DNA of 64,000 nucleotides from Nostoc sp. HK-01 (GTDB taxonomy: Bacteria; Cyanobacteriota; Cyanobacteriia; Cyanobacteriales; Nostocaceae), in the NCBI GenBank assembly GCA_003990705.1, contig AP018318.1:5087501-5151500 (forward strand). The letters are read 5' to 3'. The translations under genes and the position numbers were made by a program. Of this stretch, positions 35,419 to 43,500 are shown piece by piece. The stretch's first letter is position 1, and each line of letters starts with the position of its first letter. The notes beneath the pieces are model-generated. The model was not told the origin of the DNA. It did not search any database and was given only the letters and a program-made list of their open reading frames with translations.

Positions 35419-35892
35419 ATGATTTTACAAAATCGCCTGTTTTGGCTTGCTGCTTTTATCTCTTTTTTCTTAGATCAACTGACCAAATACTGGGTAGTGC
35501 AAACCTTTAAATTGGGGGAAACATTCCCACTAATACCAGGAGTATTTCACTTTACTTATGTGACTAACACTGGTGCCGCTTTTAGCTTACTTAGTGGAAA
35601 AGTTGAGTGGTTACGCTGGTTATCGTTGGGAGTCAGTTTAGGGTTGATAGCCTTGGGTATATTTGGCTCAATGTTAAGTCGTTGGGATCAGTTAGGGTAT
35701 GGTTTAATTTTGGGTGGGGCGATGGGCAATGGTATTGATCGCTTTGTTTTAGGTTATGTAGTAGATTTTCTAGATTTTCGCTTAATTAATTTTGCTGTAT
35801 TTAATATTGCAGATTCATTTATCAGTATTGGTATTGTTTGTTTACTGATAGCCTCATTTCAAAAAACCCCAACAACCCCCCGCAGAAGGTGA
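35419..35892 (+). CDS. lspA: Lipoprotein signal peptidase (signal peptidase II)
   Basis: The 157-residue, four-helix membrane aspartyl protease removes lipoprotein signal peptides after diacylglycerol attachment. DQLTKYWV (19-26), TNTGAAFSLL (49-58), GNGIDRFVLGYVVDFLDF (Asp116) and FNIADSFI (Asp132) give the conserved boxes with both catalytic aspartates. The window also contains one substrate candidate, the binding lipoprotein at 30347. Confidence 0.96.
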   Translation: MILQNRLFWLAAFISFFLDQLTKYWVVQTFKLGETFPLIPGVFHFTYVTNTGAAFSLLSGKVEWLRWLSLGVSLGLIALGIFGSMLSRWDQLGYGLILGGAMGNGIDRFVLGYVVDFLDFRLINFAVFNIADSFISIGIVCLLIASFQKTPTTPRRR

Positions 35893-35924
35893 CGCAGAGT
35901 TGAGCTATTGAACATTGACTCTAC

Positions 35925-36206
35925 TTAACTATGCTGTAAAAACTCTACTTTAGGTACTAAAGGGTCAGTAACAATAGCTACGCCAATAAAACCCCAACGT
36001 TTGAGCAAGCTACTAAGTTGGCTTCCTGGTAGAGATTCTACAGCAAAGCGATTTGCCACATCTGCTGCATGGGTGTTGAGATAGCTTAAAGCATCAAAGT
36101 TTTCTCGAAACAGCAAGATATAACCTGATTCTTCAGCGTTGGGACGCGCTGTTAAGTAACGACCGTCAGCTTTTACACGCACTAGATAATAAATATCGGA
36201 AAACAT
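35925..36206 (-). CDS. Small hypothetical protein
   Basis: The ATG at 36206 gives 93 residues beginning MFSDIYYLVRVKADGRYLTARPN. The alternative TTG at 36227 lies inside a dispersed repeat and is unlikely. The sequence predicts a mixed alpha/beta soluble domain (YYLVRVKADGRYLTA strand pair, then helices LSYLNTHAADVANRF and LSSLLKRWGF). I recognise no catalytic motif; it is probably a cyanobacterial family of unknown function. Confidence 0.7.
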   Translation of the reverse strand: MFSDIYYLVRVKADGRYLTARPNAEESGYILLFRENFDALSYLNTHAADVANRFAVESLPGSQLSSLLKRWGFIGVAIVTDPLVPKVEFLQHS

Positions 36207-36211
36207 ATTGT

Positions 36212-36281
36212 AAAAGTCCAATGTCAATAGTCAAGAGTCAATAGTTGATTGTAAATACTATGGACTATGGACTCTTGACTT
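36212..36281. repeat. Dispersed heptamer-type repeat cluster
   Basis: TCAATAG/TCAAGAG/TCAATAG units are followed by ATGGACTATGGACTCTTGACT complementary copies, between two minus-strand genes. Same family as 6080-6168, with the same two-armed layout. Confidence 0.6.
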
Positions 36282-36293
36282 ATCAGTAAATAA

Positions 36294-37334
36294 TTAAGCA
36301 TCGAGACGAATACGCGGGTCGGCGACCTTTAACATTAAATCTGCGAATAAGTTACCGACATTCAACAGCACAGCACTCATCACAAGGCTCGCCATAACTA
36401 GATACTGGTCTTTAGCGATAACAGCTTGTAAGGTTAATCTTCCTAAACCAGGCCAGTTAAAGAACTGTTCGGCGATGAATGCACCACCTAATAAACTGGC
36501 TAATTCAAAACCGAGCAAAGTAATTAGGGGGTTAATAGCATTGCGAAGGGCGTGAACGTAAATGACGCGATTTTCTGGTAATCCTTTAGCGCGGGCAGTT
36601 TGAATATAATCTTGACGCAGTACGTCTAATAATTCCCCACGGGTAATGCGTTGTAAACCTGCAAAACTGGTGATACTTAAGGCCACGGTGGGTAAGATCA
36701 TGTGCCAGCCGATATCGATAAGTTTACCAAACCAAGATAAATCAGCATGATCGATGCTGGTCATACTGCCGACGGGGAATAAAGGAGAGGTAAATTGAGC
36801 GAATATTAATAAAAATAGGGCGGTGATAAAACTGGGAAATCCTTGTCCGGCGTAGCTAATGACCTGCAATATGCGGTCTGTAGCGCGATTTTGCTTCACC
36901 GCTGCGATGATACCCAAAGGAATCGCGATCGCCCATGTCACAATTAAAGAAGCGATCGCGAGTAATAAAGTTGCAGGTACTCTCTCCCACAACAGCGAAG
37001 CTACAGAACGTTGGTAAACAAAACTGGTACCAAAATCTCCTTTGGTAAATATCCGCCACAACCATAAGAAATATTGCTCAGGCCAAGACTTATCTAAACC
37101 GAACTGTCTTCTAACTTCCTCAATGCGTTCTGGCGAAATTTTCGGATTTTGTCGGAGGGTATCTACATAATCCCCTGGAGACAATTTGATGATGAAAAAC
37201 GACAGCGCTGATGCCAACAATAAGGTAAACAACGCTTGCAATATCCGCTTTAACACATAAATAAAAGTTTCACTCGTGATTAGCCTAATTAGCCAATCTC
37301 GACTTGTCTCCAAAGAAATTTTTGTAGCTGTCAT
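36294..37334 (-). CDS. Dpp/Opp-type ABC transporter permease
   Basis: The 346-residue permease has six membrane segments and the DppB/OppB features: LASALSFFIIKLSPGDYV near the start, FGTSFVYQRSVASLLWERVPATLLLA, and the EAA-loop region LRQDYIQTARAKGLPENRVIYVHALRNAINPLITLLG that contacts the ATPase. The C-terminal NWPGLGRLTLQAVIAKDQYLVM is also standard. It imports peptides, nickel or similar solutes. Binding protein, second permease and ATPases are not adjacent, as is common for dispersed cyanobacterial transporters. Confidence 0.92.
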   Translation of the reverse strand: MTATKISLETSRDWLIRLITSETFIYVLKRILQALFTLLLASALSFFIIKLSPGDYVDTLRQNPKISPERIEEVRRQFGLDKSWPEQYFLWLWRIFTKGDFGTSFVYQRSVASLLWERVPATLLLAIASLIVTWAIAIPLGIIAAVKQNRATDRILQVISYAGQGFPSFITALFLLIFAQFTSPLFPVGSMTSIDHADLSWFGKLIDIGWHMILPTVALSITSFAGLQRITRGELLDVLRQDYIQTARAKGLPENRVIYVHALRNAINPLITLLGFELASLLGGAFIAEQFFNWPGLGRLTLQAVIAKDQYLVMASLVMSAVLLNVGNLFADLMLKVADPRIRLDA

Positions 37335-37447
37335 AGTATTTAGTCAATGGTCAATGGTCAATGGTCAATGGTCAGTGGGTGATTAACTAGTCTAATAACC
37401 AAAAACTCTAGATTTTTGACTATGGACTATGAACTTTTGACCATTGA
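37335..37447. repeat. Tandem heptamer (TCAATGG)n and complementary arm
   Basis: TCAATGGTCAATGGTCAATGGTCAATGGTCAGTGGG shows four exact TCAATGG heptamers in tandem (about 37344-37371). After a spacer, TTGACTATGGACTATGAACTTTTGACCATTGAC gives complementary copies. This is the clearest member of the dispersed family and shows that its unit is a heptanucleotide, as in the short tandemly repeated repetitive sequences described for heterocystous cyanobacteria. Confidence 0.8.
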
Positions 37448-37966
37448 CTAATATTCAATTAACGAGATAATCGGCACATCTGGCAGATTTTTCCGCCCTT
37501 GTAAATCTCGTAGCTCGATAATAAACCCAAAACCTACTAGTTCACAGTCAAGCTGTTGGACTAACTTGGCTGTAGCACTGGCTGTACCACCTGTAGCAAT
37601 CAAATCATCGACAATTAAAACTCGGCTCCCTGGGTGCAAAGCGTCTTGGTGCATTTCCAAGCAGTCAGTCCCATACTCTAATTGATATTCAATTGAGTGA
37701 ACTGCTGCGGGTAACTTACCTTTTTTCCGCACAGGAATGAACCCCGCGCCTAATTTATAGGCTAGAGGAGTGCCAAAAATAAATCCCCGCGACTCCATCC
37801 CGATAATATAATCGGCTTGGAATTCAGCTTCGTTGCATTTTTCGGCAAAAAAGTCAATAGTGTATCGCAGTCCTTCGCGATCGCGCAGTAGAGTAGTAAT
37901 ATCTCGAAATAAAATGCCAGGCTTGGGAAAATCTGGGATGTCACGAACTAGAGATTTTAAATCCAT
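37448..37966 (-). CDS. apt: Adenine phosphoribosyltransferase
   Basis: The 172-residue enzyme makes AMP from adenine and PRPP in purine salvage. [15 protein letters not shown], the adenine-side [10 protein letters not shown] (56-65), [11 protein letters not shown] and the PRPP-binding loop [15 protein letters not shown] (116-130) are all conserved. Length is typical. No ribosome site is obvious before the ATG. Confidence 0.97.
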   Translation of the reverse strand: MDLKSLVRDIPDFPKPGILFRDITTLLRDREGLRYTIDFFAEKCNEAEFQADYIIGMESRGFIFGTPLAYKLGAGFIPVRKKGKLPAAVHSIEYQLEYGTDCLEMHQDALHPGSRVLIVDDLIATGGTASATAKLVQQLDCELVGFGFIIELRDLQGRKNLPDVPIISLIEY

Positions 37967-38297
37967 AAACAGTGAAGGAGTAGGTCAGACTGGAAAAATC
38001 GTACACTATAATCTCATACGCTGGATTTGAGGCTCTAGTATCATCATCCATTGACGATAGTGAGAATCTACACCAAGCTTAAATATGGACTGGTACTTAA
38101 TAAAAGAAGGTGAACTGATGCTGGAAAAACTGAAATTTAAGTATACGCAAACTTTGTCGTAGAACAAGTTAAGTCATGTATACGTCAAGTATTATGGCTA
38201 CTGCCACAAGTTTAATGTTATTTTTTGGCTACTTATCTTAAATTTAGTTGTACTAGTTGTATCTAGTCTGTTGGAAGCGCACAAGGTAATTTATCGA
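37967..38297. other. Intergenic region between divergent apt and DUF3038 genes
   Basis: No convincing gene is seen in 331 bp. A 25-codon frame (38085-38162) lacks a ribosome site. GTATACG occurs twice (38141-38147 and 38178-38184) with AAGTATACGCAAACTT and TCATGTATACGTCAAG around it, a possible direct-repeat binding site for the downstream gene pair. Confidence 0.4.
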
Positions 38298-38924
38298 ATG
38301 AATGTCTCCGCGAGCTTAACGCCGTTCAACAGTCCCGCACCTGCATCAACGCCAATGATTCTGGATACCTTACCAGATCCGGCGATCGCAGGACAAGGAT
38401 GTCCGCCCAGAACCAGGGTGCAAATCGACCTCATCTTATTGGCCATTGAAGCTTTAGAACTAGGTGGTTCCGAAGCAATTTTGTCTTTTGCTGAAGAACT
38501 AGATTTAAAAGAGATTATTAAAAATCGGGTCAATTTATGGCGGATGCGTAGCTCTAGCCCTATGCGCCGAGCGAATATCCGCCGACCCCTAACTATTATG
38601 GAAGCCAAGGCTTTAGTAGTTATTGCTTGCTATATTGCGCGGCGGTTAACAGTTGTCATCCGCCAGATGCTCATGATATATCAGCAAATGAATGACAAGC
38701 AGATACCTCTAGAACAAAATTTGCGTTTATCTAACTACTTAGAACGCTTTCGAGCGCATTTTAAAAGTAGAATGAATGCCCGACGTTCTGGTGTACTGGC
38801 CTTAACTTCTGATGAAAAATTAGATGAGTTAGCTATTAATTTGCTAGAAAAACTACTATTTTGTACTGGTACGGCCGGAATGCAGCGGTTCTGGATTAGT
38901 CTTTTTGACGGGGAAGTGGAATGA
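38298..38924 (+). CDS. DUF3038-type cyanobacterial protein
   Basis: The ATG at 38298 gives 208 residues. After a Pro/Ala-rich start, the helical body holds IDLILLAIEALELGGSEAIL, LKEIIKNRVNLWRMRSSSPMRRANIRRPL and EAKALVVIACYIARRLTVVIRQ. I assign it to DUF3038, a cyanobacterial family of unknown function, from memory of this wording. It overlaps the next gene by ATGA, so the two are translationally coupled and probably work together. Confidence 0.68.
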   Translation: MNVSASLTPFNSPAPASTPMILDTLPDPAIAGQGCPPRTRVQIDLILLAIEALELGGSEAILSFAEELDLKEIIKNRVNLWRMRSSSPMRRANIRRPLTIMEAKALVVIACYIARRLTVVIRQMLMIYQQMNDKQIPLEQNLRLSNYLERFRAHFKSRMNARRSGVLALTSDEKLDELAINLLEKLLFCTGTAGMQRFWISLFDGEVE

Positions 38925-40384
38925 ACATTCAACGGAAGTACAGTTTACCTAACTGTACGTTGCTTTTAGAGGGTTTAAGTGATGCTTCCAGGGCGGCACA
39001 TTTACAAGAGCTACGCCCAGAATTATCAATATTGGTAAATGTAGAATGCTATATATCTGGTTATAAGCAGCCTCTGGTGGGAGGCCGAGAATTTTTTGAA
39101 AGTTTGGTCAGGGCGGTGAGTGGCTACGCCCAAGAATTTTTAAGTAATGTGCCGAATCCTCAAGCTCATAACCAAGATTCGGAATTAGTAGAACTACAAA
39201 AAATTGACCATAACCGTCATAGACTAATTATTCATGCTGAAAGCACGACAGAAGGTTTGGAGTCGAATGCTAACCAGGCTAAATCACCGATTCAAATTGA
39301 CATGAATACGGTGCAGTTATTTGATTTGGTAGAAGCTGTAGACCAGTTTTTTGCTGATACCCAAACCTTAGCAGAATTATCATTAGAGTTACAACCAGTT
39401 ACCCGACGTTATGGTGGTGCTAATGAAATTCTCCTCAAGCAAGCAGTACCAGCCAGTATTGGAGTTGCGAGTGTAGCTGTCGCTGCGGTTGCTTTTAGTT
39501 TGATTCCACCTCCCCAAATTCGCACACCAGAACCACAACCAGAAACTCAGAGTAGCGCCACGCCAACACCTATTACTACGGCGACTCCCAGCACAACACC
39601 CTCAGCGGCGAACTCTCCCTTAGCTAGTGCAACACCCATAGCTGCTACTGTCAACCCGACTCCAGCACCGACAGCAGCAACACCGCCGACAAAAGATTTA
39701 GAAGCACTGTTAAATACAGTTTCCGAAATCACCGACCCATCTCAACTACGCGCTTTGAATCGTCAGGTATGGAATCAACTTGATCCCGCATGGAGTAACC
39801 GTTCGGCAATCAAAGATGATTTAGTTTATCGTGTAGGTGTGGCTGGTGATGGTGCGATCGTTGGTTATAAGGCGGTCAATCAAGGGTCAAATGACGGCAT
39901 AGAGTTAACCCCACTACCCAAAGTACTTTACAATCCTGCTAAACGTTCGGCAATTACTAATGAACCAATAGCTCAATTTAAAGTAGTCTTTACTAACAAA
40001 GGTGTGTTAGAAGTTAGTCCTTGGCGCGGTTATGCTAGTACACCACAGGTAACTGGCAGTAAAATTACAGACTCTAATACAGTTAAAACTTTAAACCAAA
40101 AGCTATACAGTACAATTCGCCAAAATTGGAAAGGTACTCCCACCTACACAAAAGATTTGCGTTATCGAGTCGCCGTTAATAAAGAGGGCATCATTGCTGA
40201 TTATGAACCACTAAATCAGGTTGCTTTCGATTATTTCCGGGAAACTCCACTGCCAAATATGTTTCAATCCGTTTATGGTTCTAATGGTGCAGCACCGAAT
40301 AATCAAGAACCCTTAGCTCACTTCCAAGTAGTGTTCAATCCCACTGGCAAACTGGAAGTCACTCCTTGGAAAGGGTATCAGTAA
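38921..40384 (+). CDS. DUF4335-type cyanobacterial protein with a duplicated C-terminal domain
   Basis: The 487-residue protein begins MNIQRKYSLPNCTLLLEGLSD. It has a soluble N-terminal domain (about 1-170), a single hydrophobic segment (IGVASVAVAAVAFSLIPP, about 180-200), a long Pro/Thr/Ala linker (about 200-250) and two similar C-terminal repeats of about 115 residues. The repeats share LNxQxW/LYxxIxxxW, DLxYRVxVxxxGxIxxYxxxNQ, TPLP and FxVVFxxxGxLEVxPWxGY. The layout suggests a membrane-anchored protein with a repeat domain across the membrane. Family by recollection; function unknown. Confidence 0.68.
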   Translation: MNIQRKYSLPNCTLLLEGLSDASRAAHLQELRPELSILVNVECYISGYKQPLVGGREFFESLVRAVSGYAQEFLSNVPNPQAHNQDSELVELQKIDHNRHRLIIHAESTTEGLESNANQAKSPIQIDMNTVQLFDLVEAVDQFFADTQTLAELSLELQPVTRRYGGANEILLKQAVPASIGVASVAVAAVAFSLIPPPQIRTPEPQPETQSSATPTPITTATPSTTPSAANSPLASATPIAATVNPTPAPTAATPPTKDLEALLNTVSEITDPSQLRALNRQVWNQLDPAWSNRSAIKDDLVYRVGVAGDGAIVGYKAVNQGSNDGIELTPLPKVLYNPAKRSAITNEPIAQFKVVFTNKGVLEVSPWRGYASTPQVTGSKITDSNTVKTLNQKLYSTIRQNWKGTPTYTKDLRYRVAVNKEGIIADYEPLNQVAFDYFRETPLPNMFQSVYGSNGAAPNNQEPLAHFQVVFNPTGKLEVTPWKGYQ

Positions 40385-40590
40385 CTATAGCAGGGGATAG
40401 GTTACAGGTGACAGAGTTAAAAGACTTTTACTGATATTTTAGCTATCTGGGCGATCGCTCTAAAATGTCATCTATCAGCAGGCGGAATTACTAATCTATC
40501 TAAAAAAAGTTTTTAGAAGTTAGTAAAAACAACTATGTTGTTTTCGGGTAATAATAACTTTGTTACTCGATAGCGTTGCTGGTAACGAAA

Positions 40591-43500
40591 ATGACGCGCT
40601 CTCCCAATTCAGGCAATGATCAGGAGCCAACTAACCGTCGTTTATTACATTTTCTCCTTTTAAGACGTACTAGTCTGGTAGTTGGAATTATCCTGCTGGC
40701 TGGAACTGCATCGGGAATTTGGTGGGCGAGAAATTATGTATATAACGAATTAGCACCGTTAGTAGAGACAAATCTTGAACAATTACTGGGGCGACCGATA
40801 AAATTAGGTCAAGTTGAGGCTTTTTCACTTTCGAGTCTGAGATTTAGTTCTTTAGCAATACCAGCAACGCCTACTGATTCTGACCAACTGACCGCCAAAG
40901 CTGTTGATGTGCGGTTTTCTCTGTTACCAGTTATTTTCAGCCGCACACTACCTTTAAATGTCACAGTGGTGCAACCCCGTGTCTTTATTCAACAAGATCA
41001 GGATGGCCGTTGGGTAACGGCGGCGGTGAAGTCTCAAGAAGGGCAAGGTTTTATCCAAACTCAGTTACAAACACTGGAGATTGTTGATGGCAATGTAGAA
41101 TTATTACCAGCCACCGTAGCAACTAAACCAAAAGGTTCTGTAGTTATCAATCAATTTGGTGGGGTAGCGCGATTTTCACCAGATAATACACAGATTAGTT
41201 TTGAAATCAATGGTCAACTAGCTAGAGGTGGTGCAGTTAAAATTACTGGTGATACACAACCAAAAACACAACAAACTAACCTTCAGGTTGTGGCGCAAGA
41301 TTTACAAGCATCAGATGTTAGTCGATTAATTCAGTTACCCATTGTTTTGCAAGCAGGAAGGGTAAGTGCTGACTTGGGTGTGCAGATTCCCGCAGATGTT
41401 TCCGATATAGCAATTACCGGGACAGCTATTCCGCGTCAGGTGACGGCGCAAATTCAAAATATTCCCCAAAAATTTGTTAATGCTAACGGTAGATTAGTAT
41501 TTCAAGGTCAGGCGATCGCATTAGATAATCTAACCACAAACTTGGGCAAAGTCCCCCTCTTAGCCAATGGCACAGTTAATCTGAAAACAGGTTTTAACCT
41601 TTTAGCTCAGATTAGGCCAGTCAGTGCAAAAAATTTGTTAGACACTTTCAACTTCAAATCGCCAGTTGTCGCCACTGGGGAAATACAAGCAAATGTCAAG
41701 GTGCAGGGTTCTCTTCAACAGCCAGTTCTCAGCGGTACAGTCAGCAACACCAAACCTATTCAAGTTGACCGCGTTCTATTCAAAGCTGTTAATACTGACT
41801 TTCGCTTGAGTGCAGCTAAAAAAGTAACTCAAGTTGCTGTCTCTAATCTCAAACTTGTTCCCGCAGCCGGTGGTGTAATTACAGGCGGCGGTCAAGCAAT
41901 TCTTGGTGGTCAGGTAAAATTTAATGTGCAAGCTGAAGGTGTATCAGGAGATATACTGGCGCGGAGTTACGGCATAACACCACCTATTAATGTTGGCAAT
42001 GTCTCAGCCAATACTCAAATTACTGGTTTGCTTGGCAAACAACCTTTAACACTCAACATCTCTAGCCTACAAGTGCAACCACCAGCTGGCGGACAAATTG
42101 TTGGCAGAGGTCAAGTTCAGCTGGCTCCCCAAGGTAGGGTATTGTTGAATGTTCTAGCCCAAAATTTACCAGGGGATGCGATCGCTAAAACCAACAACTC
42201 TTCCTCCACAATCAAAGTTGGGAATGTATCAGTAAATACTAGAATTTCTGGCGCGTTGGGGAATTTGCGGGCTGTGGCGCAAGTACAAGCGCCTAATGCA
42301 ACTTATCCCACCATAGGCGCAGCTGTAATTACTCAACAAGGGCAGAATATCCTTTTGCCCACGGCTGTGTTTAATGTGGCAGGTAATACAATTAGGGCTA
42401 GAGGTCAGGTTGTACAGAACCGCTGGCAAGCTTTTGTGAATACTGAGCAAGTTCAGTTAAGCCGTTTTAAACAGATTCCAGAACAATTTCAAGGAGTTGT
42501 CAATAGTGCATCAGTGAATTTGTCAGGAAGCACTAAATCTTTTCAACCGGAAACTATTCGCGCCACAGCACAAGCAAACTTGAGTGTGGCAGGCGGGAGA
42601 GTTAACATCAGGGATGCTAACTTGAATAATGGTCGCTGGCAAGCCGTTGCTAATGCTTCCCAGATTCAACTCAGCCGTTTTCCGCAAGTTCCCGACCAAT
42701 TTCAGGGCGTTGTTAATAGTGCGTCGGTGAATTTATCTGGAAGTACTAAATCTTTGCAATTGGAAGCTATTCGCGCCACTGCACAGGCAAACTTGAGTGT
42801 GGCAGGCGGGAGAGTTAACATCAGGGATGCTAACTTGAATGGTGGTCGTTGGCAAGCAGTTGCAAATACTTCGCAAATTCAACTGAGTCGTTTTTCACCG
42901 CAACTGCGAGGGCGGCTTAATGGTAATGTGCAGTTAGCTGGTAATACCAAATTTTTTGCGCTTGCAGATATTCGCGCTGCGGGACAACTTCGGGCTAATC
43001 AAGGGGTGGCGCAGTTAGCACAACCATTGACAGCGCAATTTCAGTGGAATGGTAAACAGATTATTGTGCCACGAGCAACGACCCCAGGAATTAGTGCTAA
43101 TGGTGCGATCGCAGTACAATTACCAGAAACAGGTACACCGAAAATTGCTGGCTTTAATTTCAATGTTCTGGCGCAGAATTTCAACCTCAACAATACAGGT
43201 GTGCAAGTACCGGGAGACATCGCCCTATCAGGCTTTCTCGATTTTAATGGGCAAGTTACAGGTACTCTAGAAACTCCCCAAGCTACAGGTAATATTCGCC
43301 TGCGGAATTTCAATGTGAGTAACTTGGCCTTTGACCCGGTTTTAGCTGGTAGTGTCAACTTTCAAGGTGGACAAGGGGGAAGTCTGCGACTGGCTGGGGT
43401 GCAAGATAGAATAGCCTTGAACCTGGATGGAAATTATCGCCCAACTTCATTTTTACTCAAGCGCGGTCAGGCAATTAGCACAGGTAGAACCGAAGGCGAT

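Noticed and set aside
38085-38162. 25-codon frame upstream of the DUF3038 gene
   Set aside because: Too short, no ribosome-binding site and no sign of conservation visible from one sequence.
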